DNA from: Bemisia tabaci
Lineage: Eukaryota > Arthropoda > Insecta > Hemiptera > Aleyrodidae
Reading direction: 5' to 3'
Length of the DNA: 64,000 nt
Assembly: GCF_918797505.1 (NCBI RefSeq)
Contig: NC_092795.1
Location: 22,741,131 to 22,805,130 of the forward strand
The notes under the pieces are model-generated. The model made no database searches, was not told the DNA's origin, and was given only the letters and a program-made list of their open reading frames with translations. This document shows, piece after piece, positions 40,634-52,703 of this stretch (position 1 is its first letter; each line of letters starts with the position of its first letter). The translations under genes and the position numbers were made by a program.

Positions 40634-43382
40634 ATTGGATTGCATTTTGCAAAAAGGAACCAAGAGCATTCCAATGTTGCTAGCAGTGGCGTGGCGTCCA
40701 TAGGTTCGCAGTGTTCGCCGAACACCCTAAAATATTTTGAAACAATTAATAAATTATGGCTTAGAATGTGGGAAGCAATACAGAATACAGAATAGTAGAT
40801 CGCAAATAAGTGTCGGGCGCTTGGTTTCCGACAGCGTCATGTGGCGCGGCGGAGAGAGAAAATCCTGTGACGCGTGGTCCGTACCGGCTACCGAACCTGG
40901 ATGATCTGCGTACGGTGAGGAGAGAGAACCTGGGTGCAACGATGAAGGAGCAAAGGGTACACGAGAGAGGAGGCACCGGCGCGCGGCGCAGAGCGGAGCG
41001 TGAGCATTGGGTTCGGAGACGAGTGCGGACCGCGCTCGCGGAGGGAACACATCAGAGAGAAAAGAGAGGGGAAAAGAACGAGAGAGGAAAGCCGCTCATC
41101 AGTCCAGCTGTTTCCTATAGCAGTGGTCCGCAGGGGTTTGCGAACCGCCGAATTTCCTCTATGCCGCGATTCGCCCTCCGCTTCCCCCCCTGCGCATGCG
41201 GGCCGCATTTCCCAGTTTCCCAGTCTCCCTCTCCCACCTCTCTCTGCAGGTGCGTGTTGCGAAAATACGTTATCATTTAACAAAATAAATTACAGGAAAA
41301 CGATCGGTAAAAAGAACAAAATTTCAATGACAATTTACCGGCACAATTTTCACCAGAAAGGGTTAAAATCGTGTTCTTGCGGCTTCATTTTTTAAAAAGT
41401 TTCCGGGGGAGGCCCCCCGAACCCCCCTTTAAGGAAGGGGAGGGAACCTTTCTGACCCCCCCCCCCCCCTAAAGTTAACACTCCTACCGAACGCCTACCG
41501 GATATAGTCACGCCACGCCACTGGTTGCTAGGATTGTGCAACTTAAATTATTTGCAAAAAATTACTGAAAACATGGAAAAAATTCAATTTACAAATGTAA
41601 TTTCCGTCTTGAGTTCATAATTTATTAAGAGTGAAGATAAAAGAGCCTTGCACAAAAAGGGCTAAAATTCGCCCGTTTTCGGGCCCTCGAAATTGGGGTC
41701 GGTGTGAGGTATTTTTTCATCTATAGGGTGACCCTTTACACATAATAAAATTTCAGATTGAGTATACGCACCGTTTTTGAAATATGGGGGGGCAAAGTCC
41801 CCGATTTTTACTCATATTTGCAGGTATTTTATAGTCGAACTTCGGCTGCTACAAGGTACCGGATGTAGATATTGAAGCGCGGTTTGCGGTGATTTGTCAA
41901 GCTATTTCTGGATTATTTTTTCACATCTTTTACAAACCCGCAAATGGTTTTTCGGGGGGGGGGGGGGGGAGCTTTATTCATATTATCATGACCGTTCGTA
42001 TACGTCTTACTGGCATTAATTGCTTCGTTCTCGACTCCTCTCCACGCCGTAATCATGATGGTATTTTCTGTTAGGAATCTTTCTTCTTCTTTATATTTGA
42101 CCAATTCTAATGTTGTCTCCCCCTTTTTCCCTTTTTAAACCCCCCCCCCCCCAATTCTAAACACTCCCTCTCAAGTGTATATTCCTGTGCGGCAGATATG
42201 AAGGTGTTATTTGTGGGGAATTATTTTCTGTCTTTATGGTTGATAAACTTTGACCCCACCTATTTCCTCCTTCCCCCCTTTACCCCTGTTTCACCCCCCC
42301 CCCCATTTCCACCGTACCTTACTCGAAGTTGTCTGCTCCCTCTGCAGCAGAAATGAGGATGTTTCCGGTAACTATTACACTATCCGATAACTATTATACT
42401 CTCACAAAAAAAAGTATTCAAGCATGTAAAAAAGAGAAAAGAGGGGGGGGCAGTGGAAAGAGGGAATAAGGTAGGAAATATGAACTAGTGAGGGGGGATG
42501 GGAAAGAGAAAAAAGGGTGGGGGGTGTCTCCCTTGTATTGAGTTTAAAAAAGTAAAAAATTCTTCGCTGGAAACATCCTCATTTCTGCTGCGGAGGGAGC
42601 AGACAACTTCGAGTAAGGTACGGTGGAAATTGGGGGGGGGGGTGAAACAGGGGTAAAGGGGGGAAGGAGGAAATAGGTGGGGTCAAAGTTTATGAACCAT
42701 AAAGACAGAAAAATAATTCCCCACAAATAACACCTTCATATCTGCCGCACAGGAATATACACTTGAGAGGAGTGTTTAGAATTGGGGGGGGGGGAGGTTA
42801 AAAAGGGAGAAAGGGGGAGACAACATTAGAATTGGTCAAATATAAAGAAGAAGAAAGATTCCTAACAGAAAATACCATCATGATTACGGCGTGGAGAGGA
42901 GTCGAGAACGAAGCAATTAATGCCAGTAAGACGTATACGAACGGTCATGATAATATGAATAAAGCTCCCCCCCCCCCCCCCGAAAAACCATTTGCGGGTT
43001 TGTAGAAGATGTGAAAAAATAATCCAGAAATAGCTTGACAAATCACCGCAAACCGCGCTTCAATATCTACATCCGGTACCTTGTAGCAGCCGAAGTTCGA
43101 CTATAAAATACCTGCAAATATGAGTAAAAATCGGGGACTTTGCCCCCCCATATCTCAAAAACGGTGCGTATACTCAATCTGAAATTTTATTATGTGTAAA
43201 GGGTCACCCTATAGATGAAAAAAAACCTCACGCCGACCCCAATTTCGAGGGCCCAAAAACGGGCGAATTTGTGCATGGCTCTTTGTTTAGTAGATCTGTT
43301 CATATTTGCAAGGTAAAAAAAGTTGCACAATCTTAGCGACATAGGAATGCTCCTGGTTCCTTTTTGCAAAATGCAATCCAAT
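40634..43382. mobile_element. Large foldback element (GGAACCAAGAGCATTCC ends) carrying a hAT-like insertion
   Basis: TA-flanked. The left end reads ATTGGATTGCATTTTGCAAA, then GGAACCAAGAGCATTCC and GATTGTGCAACTT; the right end is the inverse. Inside, 41637-42366 and 42569-43288 are near-perfect inverted arms of about 720 bp with a 202-bp loop; the arms carry matching runs of G and C. An 840-bp hAT-like element (40684-41523) sits in the left terminal repeat. No transposase. A short relative is at 1098-1366. Such long palindromes are prone to assembly error. Confidence 0.88.
40684..41523. mobile_element. hAT-like non-autonomous element, 840 bp, inserted in the foldback element
   Basis: Ends CAGTGGCGTGGCG and inverse, as in the small MITEs at 353 and 52030, with a perfect 8-bp duplication GTTGCTAG (40676-40683 and 41524-41531). 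The interior is unrelated to those palindromic MITEs. It includes a GC-rich part (40840-41250) with overlapping long frames on both strands and low-complexity Arg/Glu/Gly text, which I do not regard as genes, then a C run before the right end. The duplicated 8-mer lies in the host element's terminal repeat, so insertion order is clear. Confidence 0.88.
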
Positions 43383-43450
43383 TACCCACCTGGCAACTGG
43401 TATCCCTGACAACGGGACCCGATAAAATCGGGTTACCTCTGGAATACTAT

Positions 43451-43672
43451 GTTGCTGAGGAAAAACGTCGCATGTGCATTTAATCATTTTCACATACCCC
43501 TTAAAATATATAATTTTCCCCGGAAAGTTTTAGATGCAGAAGATTGGATTGAGATATTGGATCTGAAATCCAATACAACACTCGCATATGTGCTAATTCC
43601 GGAGGATGCTTGTTAAATTTAAAATAATTTGGCAACATTTGAAGGTTGATACGGCGTTGCTCCTCAGCGCAG
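43451..43672. mobile_element. Degraded CTGCCGTGCTAAGG-family MITE
   Basis: About 222 bp with decayed ends (TTGCTGAGGAAAAACGTCGC at the left, inverse of CTGCGCTGAGGAGCAACGCC at the right) and the family phrase GGCAACATTTGAAGGTT. It lies just outside the foldback element. Confidence 0.6.
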
Positions 43673-45494
43673 TAAAATGATAATGCCACAATCTTTTTGA
43701 GAGCTCTTCTTTCGACCAGAATTTTGAGTTGCACTCTCTAATAAGGGTTTCCATCGCCCTTGGAGGGCACTCGAAACGCGCTCTGGGTCGCGACTTTGAA
43801 CATTTGGAGCTGAGATCTGGGTCAATATGGGTGGTTACCCCTTTTCGCAACGATGATGCTTATTCGTTTCAATCTGCCTAAAATTAACCGTACTAAAATT
43901 AATTGGACGGAATTCATCAATAAGGAACCGACTGGTGATTTGGAAAAACTCGAGTCGAGAATTGTTTCAAGCTCTATACCACCGGTCAACGGAGACCGCC
44001 GTGCCGCACAGAAATTAGAATGTTGCCACATTTCCTCCGAACAAATTTGTATAAAAGCAATATTTATCCTTAGTAGACTTGCTTTACTTACATCCAAAGG
44101 AACAGTTGTGTTCATAAAATGAGGCTAGGCTATTCTCGCATGCGCTTTTTAACAATAGACGAATATACCAAAGTTATGTGTGCCGCTAAAGAATATGCAA
44201 TGAACGTTCTTTAATCTGCTTTTATTAAGCATACTCACGGCGTTTTTCTTCACCACGAAAGTGAAATCGAATATTCATTTCTGTCAAGTTAAGAACATTA
44301 GACGTCGTCTATTTTGAGCAGAATTTTAATGCTCCTTATTGAATTCTCGAAAGGACCAATTTATGCAACGAAAATTTCTGACATTAATTACTAATTAAGA
44401 TATTTATTTTATCAAAAAAATATTTATATTTAGACTTTAGATTTTTAGAATTTTGGTTTTCATATTTATTATGCATTTAAGACAATGATACATGGACGAT
44501 GCACAATCGCAGCATTACGCTGTTTGATGAAAATCCCTTAACTCAAATGAAAACCCTCTCTAGAAGTACGGGTCTCTGCGCATTCCGCGTGTTGCAACCT
44601 GAACGCTTTCATATAATGTAGTATGCAATTTACGGCATTGGTGTACGAATAGTTGCCTATTCAGCGCCGTCTGATGAAAACTGTCGTATTCTGCCGGATA
44701 CCTTGCGTAGGTAAAAAGTGATTCTTTCCTCACATTGTACAATGGAATGTCTCCATTCAGAAGCAAGGAAGTTACAACAAACGCATCTTGATGCAGTGTT
44801 CCGAAATTGTCGGTGTCTTTTTTATTTGTTTGATAGAAAAACGAAAAATCTTACTATTCGATTACCTGATTACTAACCTGATTTTCTGGGTGCGGTGAAG
44901 AATAATCAGTAATAATTCATAGGAATACATTTTATTGATTATCTTTTGAAATACATATCACAAGAAATCAGCACCTCTCGTTAATTCGTATACATGTTTT
45001 CCGACTTTCACCGTCAATGTAACCAACGACTGTTGCGCAATGCATAATAGTTGACTATCCTCAACTGCCAAAAGCTCAGGGAGGACCATCTTGAAACTAC
45101 TGGAAAATTCGCTGTAGATACTGCAATTTAAAAATATGTAAAGTCTTCGTTTAACTGGCTTAAAGTCACACACGACAAGAATACTCCAAAAGTTGCCTTT
45201 TATTCTACTTCCAAAGCGAACATTTTGAAACTTAAATAAGATTTCTGCGTCAATTCATGGTTCATTTTAAGCACGATAAAGTAGGCTATTCTTCGCACCC
45301 CTCTGAACGAAGTTATATCACAGTTCAAAAACATTCAACGAGATCAAAAGCTACATTGAGATCCCTTTAAAGCGATCCTTGGACGGTGCGAAAAAAACTT
45401 TCAAGTTAAACCCTTTAAAGGCACTAAGCTATACACATCTACATTGCCAAATTGTATTCCAAACTTTTAATTTTATATCGGGGTAAATCTAAAC
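43673..45494. other. Unannotated stretch
   Basis: No gene recognised. A short hairpin-like relic of the CTGCCGTGC family may lie at 44180-44263 (GTGCCGCTAAAGAATATGC, CACGGCGTTTTTCTTC). Confidence 0.35.
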
Positions 45495-45768
45495 TGCGGG
45501 CTGATTTAAGAAATTGATAGACAAAGCGATAGGCAAAGAAGACATAAGGGGTATGGAGCAATTCTATTGGCTGAATAGCTGTTTCTTATAGACTAAGGGA
45601 GAAAATGACAGACTGACGGAAGGGTCTCTCGTGGGTTGGCGGTAGTTAGTCTATTGCCTCCCGCTTCTGTCCATTGCAACCACCCGCTTCCACCAATATG
45701 ATCCCTCCATACTTATTTTGTCTTCTTTGTCCATAGCTTTGTCTATCAATTTCAACAATCGACCCACA
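45495..45768. mobile_element. TTGATAGACAAAGC-family inverted-repeat element, copy 2
   Basis: 274 bp. Left TGCGGGCTGATTTAAGAAAT then TGATAGACAAAGCGATAG; right inverse (GCTTTGTCTATCAATTTCAA, GACCCACA). It shares GGGTCTCTCGTGGGTTGGCG, GTTAGTCTATTGCC and CAACCACCCGCTTCCACC with the copies at 7429 and 51248. Confidence 0.82.
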
Positions 45769-48570
45769 GGTAACGTTTAGGCACCACCCGACAACCGATG
45801 AAGTTTACTCTGAACTTCAATGTCAACGAGATTTTTTGGAGGCAAAAAAGGGAAAAAAGGAGGAGGATATGAAAAGGCAATTAAGTGTGGAAAGGAGGAG
45901 AGAATGTGGGTATTTCAGTTCCCAAACACAAGGAGGGGAGAGCTTTTGAAGTTTCTCGAATAGATTACGTTATTGTCGATGAACGATTTGAAGGGAGCGG
46001 AAATAAGCCGTCCAGTAAACTCAAAGGGCGCGTTGCGAAAAGCTTGTTATGAAGTTAAAAGGAAAGTTCTATCTCATTTTTCATTTAAAATCAGAGAATA
46101 TTTACCTATAACGGACGGGTCAGCTGCAAGACGAGCGAAACACAAGGTCGGGCAAGAAAGGAGCGTAACGTAGTGTAAATATTACAATTCTTCCTCTGGT
46201 CAACGATGATTTGCAGAAACCGTCTTATGTGTATGCAAACATCATGATCCGATTATGCGTTTTGCATAAATTAACTTCTGGACACTAACGTATCAATGGA
46301 TGTTTCACGCCAACTGACGAACTGCACTGTGTTTTGCGCAATGCGAGAGGTATTCATGCAGTCTTGCAGGCGCTAATATACGTTTAACGCCAGCCGCTTT
46401 GCATGCGTTTGGCTCGATTATTCGATCGCGCGTTCGAATAATCGTGGCTTCGGGTAAAAAAGCTTAAAAGGCCCATGCTGTGTTTCGACGCCGTATGAGC
46501 ATTCCAACGTTGCCTCAGTTCTCCCGAGAAAAGTTAGGAAAGTTCTTTATACCCACGCCCATCATTCAAACTTTTCACTTCATTTATTATCAGAAGGTAA
46601 GACATCGATAACTTGTCAACAAACCAACCTAAACTGGCCTTTAACATAAAAATGCGTTTATTTTCCAAATGTTTCATGTTTTCCAAACGTCTACCTTAAA
46701 TTAACTTCATTTTATATACGCGCAATCCCCGTGTATTTTCTTCGACCTTCCGCGCAATCCTGGATCATCGGTAGTAAAGTACTTGGACCGCAATTTTTTG
46801 AGGGGAAAGCAGGGCCAACATGTTTATAAAATTCAATTAGAGTAACACATTTGAGCTCTAATTCTTATTCTCTTAATAGCTTCTTGTTCCGCTGTGTAGT
46901 AATGTTCTTTTGAAACAAACATGCAATCGACCACGAGGACAATCTTCTTAGTATTGTGGATGTTAATAATTATGAGGCAGTCTTGTGGATCATGTCCGAA
47001 AAGTGCCCTCTTAATAATAACAATATATACAATTTTTCATTCGACAATAACTGGCGTGTAACGGAATAATTTTTAAAAGAAGATCATAGATAATGCCTGA
47101 AGGTTTTGAAAATCCTAATGTATAAAAATGTTGGTGAAATTCCGAATTAAGATGCTCCACTTTAATATATACGGTATTAGAAGTGTCAGAGCAGAGGTAA
47201 TAATTTTCACACTTTGTACCTCAGCAGTTTCCTCGAGCGCTTTTATTCTCTCGCCCAAGGCACTAGACTTTCCGCGGAGATCAACTTAAACAATTAAGAT
47301 TACTGCATTCTTAAGCGACGAATCTTCTTAGACAAAAATGTTTACATAATACAACGATCGCAACGTAAAAGATCCTCCAAGTAGATTACAAGAGCTTTCA
47401 GCGGCAGAAAGTTATTATTCATAGCCTTTTTCTTTACAAAGGCTCGTCGTTTATTTCACTTAAAGGCTCTTCCAGATATTTCATGACTCAATCGGAAGAA
47501 CCTCAACTCTTCAAAGCGAGATTTCTGCGCGAAAAAACGAGCAACTCTTCTATTTGTCTTCAACGCTCCTTTTTCGACGGCTTGCAATTACATTTGATTG
47601 AGCTCCCATCTCAAACGAGTTTCATGAAAAGATTCGCGGCTTTGAAAGTATTAAGAATGTTCTCTTTGTAAAAGTTGAGAGAGCCTCGAACCTAGCTTTG
47701 ATGATTCTTTTAAACGATTCTTCTTCTGCAGTTGAGATCAGACACAAGCTAAGAATGCAGTAGTGTTAAGGTAGGTTGGTATACCGATACCTTCAGAGGA
47801 TTCTGACAGCTTTTGATGTTGGTTTTTAATCAATAATGAAACTAAAGAAAAACGTATCTCAATTGCAGAGTTAGAAATTTTCTCAATTTTTTTTAAAGAA
47901 AAAAATTAAAATTCATATTGATGCAAGTGGATGCATGATCGATGAATTCAATAAATATATTGACATCAAAAATAGTTAAAAAAGTGCTTTCTTGACGTTG
48001 GGTCAAAGGTATCCGCAGATTGAAATCATAAATGCGAATTCTGCATATACACGAAGGCAGCACTCCGCTGGGTCCCATAAAAAATTAGGAAGTGAATTAA
48101 TGGTTACTTACTTACTAAACATATATTCATTATACTAATTATACAGACCTGCTGAATTTCAAAATAGTATATTTCAACGCAGTTTGTTGTGATGTAAAAC
48201 TTTTTGAAAACTCAACATACAAATTTCCAAATGTATAACAATCGCTGCACGGACGATGTTTTCTGGCCTAATTAAAAAAATAAAGGTAAAATAGGAATAT
48301 GCGTATTTGCGTAACTTTTACTCTCTTTTTGCGTGGTGATTTGATGTACTTATGCTACCTGGATTGCACCCGCATAGATTAACTCAAAAGGATCTATAAG
48401 GAACGCGAATTCTATGTCTATATAGCTCCTTATGATATTGATTTATTTATTATCAATCACATGGAACTGGCTGACTTTCAAGGAAAGTCAGGTTGAACAT
48501 AATTTGCTGCAAGGTTGAAGGTAAGATTAGTTGACAACGCAAGACACAAATCCTCAAATATATAACCATT
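45769..48570. other. Unannotated 2.8 kb
   Basis: No exon recognised. At 46337-46372 there is a diverged copy of the motif AATGCG-AGGTAT-GGCGC seen in the palindromic repeats. A half-end of the CTGCCGTGC family (GACGCCGTATGAGCATTCC) lies near 46488. Otherwise nothing. Confidence 0.4.
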
Positions 48571-48827
48571 GCCTCGCGGAGGAGGACTACAGATTTTGTG
48601 AAAGAACACCGTATGAGAATTCGAATTTCTCCAAATTCTTACTGAGAAAATTCGTGATTTTCTTTTTCTTTTAAATTTGAAGATACAGTATGGTAGAGTC
48701 CGGATCAATTTCCCTGCAAAATTCAAATTGATAAATATATACATTTTTGCCAGAAATTGGTGTTTCATCCGATCAAATTGAACAAAATCCGAATGCTCAT
48801 CGTACGTTTTATACCTCAGCATGGCAG
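48571..48827. mobile_element. Degraded CTGCCGTGCTAAGG-family MITE
   Basis: The left end is eroded (GTGAAAGAACACCGTATGAG) and the right end is the inverse of CTGCCATGCTGAGGTATAAA. It stands 4 bp from the next, better preserved copy. Confidence 0.6.
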
Positions 48828-48831
48828 GAGA

Positions 48832-49084
48832 CTGCCGTGCTAAGGAAGAACGCCGTATGATCCTTTAGATGTTGCCAAATTTCCTTCGATAAAATCCGAA
48901 ATTCCTGGGAAAATTGTAAATATTTTTTTCCAAAATTTTCAGACAAGTTTGTACGCCACTTAATCTAAAATATCCGAAAATTTCAAGGGAAAATATGCTT
49001 AAATTGCGTCAAAAATACGTGTTTTATCGAGGGAAATTCGGCAACATCTAAAGGCTCATACGGCGTTTCTCCTTAGCACGGCAG
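48832..49084. mobile_element. CTGCCGTGCTAAGG-family MITE, tandem neighbour
   Basis: 253 bp with ends CTGCCGTGCTAAGGAAGAAC and the inverse of CTGCCGTGCTAAGGAGAAAC. Flanks GAGA and AAGA differ by one base. Interior ATGTTGCCAAATTTCCTTCG. Placed head to tail with the degraded copy 4 bp upstream. Confidence 0.86.
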
Positions 49085-51247
49085 AAGAGACCTCAATCCG
49101 AATTCTGACACAAAATGTGTGGAGCTCGGAGAGGGTGGGAGCAGGACCACATAATCAGCGACTGTAATCGTGCAGAGCGAGCGCTATCCGACGGCTTTTA
49201 AGTGAATTAGCAAATGCACAGATACCGCAATGCAAGAACCACGTATAAGTTTTGCTATTCTGAATATGTTACGTGGTTTTCGTTTCGCAGGGCAGCATTT
49301 ACATTCCGTCCCGCGGGAAGCTTGATCTAATGGCTTGACCGAAGGATTCATTGACGCTTCTCAAAGAGGATTACGGTTCGGATCGCCGAGACCAATTCCA
49401 CTGAAAGGTAACCATTGTTCATCGGGCGACCCGGACCCGAATGTGAAATTGAGTAGAAGTTGGAATATGGATTGTTGTCTAATTGATTGGTTTTAGTAAA
49501 TTGGTAGACTCGGGAAATTTTTCCGTGACTCATGAAATCGCAGGCAAAGAGCCATAGGTGGGGATATGGAAACAAGCAGTAAGCTCCAACGCATTCGCGT
49601 CGGAAAGCAGCTCTGGCGACGGTAGTTGTTAAACGTTTACGGTTTCCTTGGTAACCTTTGTTTGCTATCAGCTGATATCGAGTAATATGCCTAGGAAGCT
49701 CCAACCACTGCATTCTTCCAAAAAACCGCGAAAACTTTAAAATTCAAAATTTCAAATTTTGAACGTAAAGTACATTTTTTCCATCACGAGATTAAAGCAC
49801 AGACAAGTTTTGAATTATTGACTGTATCACCATGATTCCAAAAATACACTACACAACATAGCATTGGCTAACAATAAAACAATATGCAATAAAATAAAGT
49901 CATGACAAGGTACATAGTCGAAAATGGCGCCGATTTCCATCAACCAACGCGCGGTCTCTCCAATGTAACATGGTCCATTGATACTCCCCAGCTGGGACCG
50001 TCCGGAATAGCAGCTTTAGTGCAAGCACCATAGCCGCTAAAATCTAATAATTATACCATAGAGTATAGGAGACATCGACGGTGTAAGTCGGCAATCACAT
50101 AACTCGTTTGCGGTGTCTGAAAATATCCGCCTCTTAAAAGTGGAAATCTCTTGATTCATCATTGTGAGGACCGTAATTATTTTACAGGAGATGTTCAGTG
50201 GGAGCTTTTTCCAATTTAAACCTAATTTGTTCTTAGTGAGGGAGGGTAATGCGAAAGCTTCAAGTAACGATGAAATATTTATTCCGAGCACACTACGAAA
50301 ATACAAAGATTGGGTAAATTGTCTTACAATTTCAATCTGATCATGAGCACAGATTCAAAAAGAGGGAGAAGAACAAATAATAATGCCTTCGGGACACTAT
50401 GACTGTAAAAAGTCACACCTCGCTTTACGGTACCGCGATACAGATGCCATTTTAAGGGGCGGAAACTTAGCAGCTGAGCACGTCCTACTGTCGCCGAACC
50501 TACCCGCTCGCTTTTTCCAGCTTGGACGACAAGTCCCACGGGCCTTTGCGGTGGCGGCGGCTTCGAAAGGTCTCGAAATGCTCAACGTCAAATCCATATC
50601 CGCAGAGATCTCTTTCAGCCATTGTTGCCGGTTTCAATATATTAAAAATTTTACAATTGAACTTATACAGAATAATTAAAAAGGCGAATCTTGACAAAAT
50701 TTAATTTCGAAAATTATGCGTAGGATAATTTTTTGTTAGAAATTGCTCCGGTAATATTTGTGTACGGGAGATATTTAAGATAAGAATATTAATAAAAGAA
50801 GAAAATCATCATCAAAATGCAAAATAAAATAATAATAATAAATTTACTCCGTCTCTAATCCGTGATTTAGCCTTAAATAATGATTGAAGCCAAGCGGGAG
50901 ACTTATTTCTCCAGAGCCCCTTCAATCACTGAGGATGCGACTATTTCATATTTAAGGAGCTGTTTCTGCCCTGTCACTGGAATGTAGGCGGACAAGTCCC
51001 GATGTCATGGAGTATATCATTAGTGAGAATTAGACTATGATCTACTTTCATTAGGAGAAGTTGACAAATCAGATATGGCTCATCGAGATAGGCTTATCCT
51101 CTAGTTCTATCTACGTTATTTGTGCATTTGTTCAAAAACTGCATTTTTCAATATAAATATAAGGAATAATGTGCGGATTTTAAATAGGATTGTTTCGGAA
51201 TGGTTCAAATTTTAGTTTCATTTCTTTCCCTCTTAAATAATCCTGCA
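49085..51247. other. Unannotated stretch
   Basis: No gene recognised. The frame 49348-49713 (minus) and the cluster at 50383-50704 on both strands lack domains. Part of the ATATCGACGGTGAAAC family may lie near 50075-50115 (CATCGACGGTG, ACTCGTTTGCGGTG). Confidence 0.4.
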
Positions 51248-51665
51248 GGCTAATTATTAAAATTGATGGACAAAGCGGTAGACAGAGAAGACGATGAGAA
51301 AATAGAGGGGTCCTATTGGTAGAGGTGGGTGGTTGCAATGGACAAAGCTAATTATAACAGACTAATTAACGGCAACCTAAGAGAGACCCTACAGCTAGTC
51401 CATCATTAGCCTTCTTCATCCTTACAACCTCCCGTTTCAACCAATAGGGTCGCTCCATTTCCCATTTGTCTTCTTTGTCTATTGCTTTGTTTATCGTTTA
51501 TTCCTTTGCTCCTTCTCCTTCTAACTTTTGACTAGGGTCGCGACCCTATTTGTCTAGCCTCTGAACGAAAATTCTAGTGATGAAACTTAATGGTCCCAAT
51601 GGGTGAGAGGCAGCTCTGCGCCATTTTCTTTCGCTTTGTCTATCAATTTCAATAATCAGCCCGCA
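51248..51665. mobile_element. TTGATAGACAAAGC-family inverted-repeat element, copy 3 (longer)
   Basis: About 418 bp: left GCAGGCTAATTATTAAAATT then GATGGACAAAGCGGTAGACA, right TCTATCAATTTCAATAATCA then GCCCGCA. It has about 130 extra bases before the right end relative to copy 2 (around 51500-51620), perhaps an insertion or internal duplication. Confidence 0.75.
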
Positions 51666-52029
51666 GCTGATGGCAGTAAAATGATTATCTGAAAGGGAGC
51701 TTATTAAAATAGTAAAATTGCGAAATGCTCAGCCGGCAACATGTCTCACTGTCTAATTATTCCATTTGAGTCGCCGTGAAACTGAAAGGGATCTGCTGGC
51801 AAATGGGCAACCCTGCTCGAATTAACTAAGGGCCGAAATCAACGCTGGTAGGAAGTGTGGTGCACGGCTGCGGGGGCGGACGGAGGGCCCCGGGGGTCGC
51901 GGCATTACGCCCGTTCTTTCGGACGGCAGAAATCCTCATCGGGCTCGACAAAAGCAGTGTGGGAAAGTTGAATCAACACCAGGAGAGTGGATTTCACTTC
52001 TCGTTCAATTTGGTTAAAAGAGTGGACTC
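51666..52029. other. Unannotated stretch, partly GC-rich
   Basis: 51850-51930 is GC-rich (GGCTGCGGGGGCGGACGG), with a short plus frame that runs into the next MITE. No gene recognised. Confidence 0.35.
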
Positions 52030-52194
52030 CAGTGGCGCGGCGTGAATTGCGAGGTATCGATTGTTATACCATTTAAAGCTATGGTAAAGAATCGATTTTA
52101 AAGGTGTTCGCTGCGAATACCCTGTTTATCGATCCTTTTTCATAAGTTTAAATGGCATAACAATCGATATATCGTAGTTGACGCCACGCCACTG
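52030..52194. mobile_element. hAT-like palindromic MITE (CAGTGGCGYGGCG family), copy 2
   Basis: 165 bp with ends CAGTGGCGCGGCGTGAATTG and the inverse of CAGTGGCGTGGCGTCAACTA. Flanks GTGGACTC and GTGAACTT match at 6 of 8 bases. The interior matches copy 1 at 353-507 (TATCGATTGTTATRCCATTT) apart from a few base changes and a 10-bp insertion. Confidence 0.85.
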
Positions 52195-52448
52195 GTGAAC
52201 TTGCGGCTTGTTCACTGCGACGGTGCATGAGCTTTGCGTCGGTTGCAAGGTTTATCTATTCCCTCGGGAAATACACGAGTTAAGGTACTAAAGGAATAAT
52301 GGAATTTTTCGAGAAAGCGAAAAATTTGTTCTTTTTGAGGTCCAATTTCATTCACAATCATTCACGTGGACAAGATTGGGGAGAGAGCAATTTTTTTTCG
52401 AGCTCAATGGAAAAATCGGATTTCATGATTTTAACGGTAACGTATAGA

Positions 52449-52703
52449 ATATTGATGGAGAAACTGCAGAAATGAGAATCTCGGTTTGTGACGTTCCAGA
52501 CTTCCTGTCATACTTTATTTTCCACGTGGAAAACTACCGAACGCCTCTTCTTGAAAATTTCTGTAATTTTTCTCCTCTGAGTGAAGAATTTTCCGAGAAA
52601 ATACTATGATGTTGGCCTCCTCTTCATAAAAAAAAAAAAAAAAAAAACAATTTTGAAACTCTGCAAACTAGATACGTATTTTTGAAGTTTTACCGTCGAT
52701 GTG
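52449..52703. mobile_element. ATATCGACGGTGAAAC-family element, diverged copy
   Basis: Left ATATTGATGGAGAAACTGCA then GAATCTCGGTTTG; right AGATACGTATTTTTGAAG then TTTTACCGTCGATGTG. The interior GAAAATTTCTGTAATTTTTC matches the inverse interior of the reference copy at 36836. Contains an A run near 52628-52647. Confidence 0.65.

Noticed and set aside
40810..41395. Overlapping frames up to 156 codons on both strands
   Set aside because: They lie inside the hAT-like element in a GC-rich, low-complexity body with no transposase motif.
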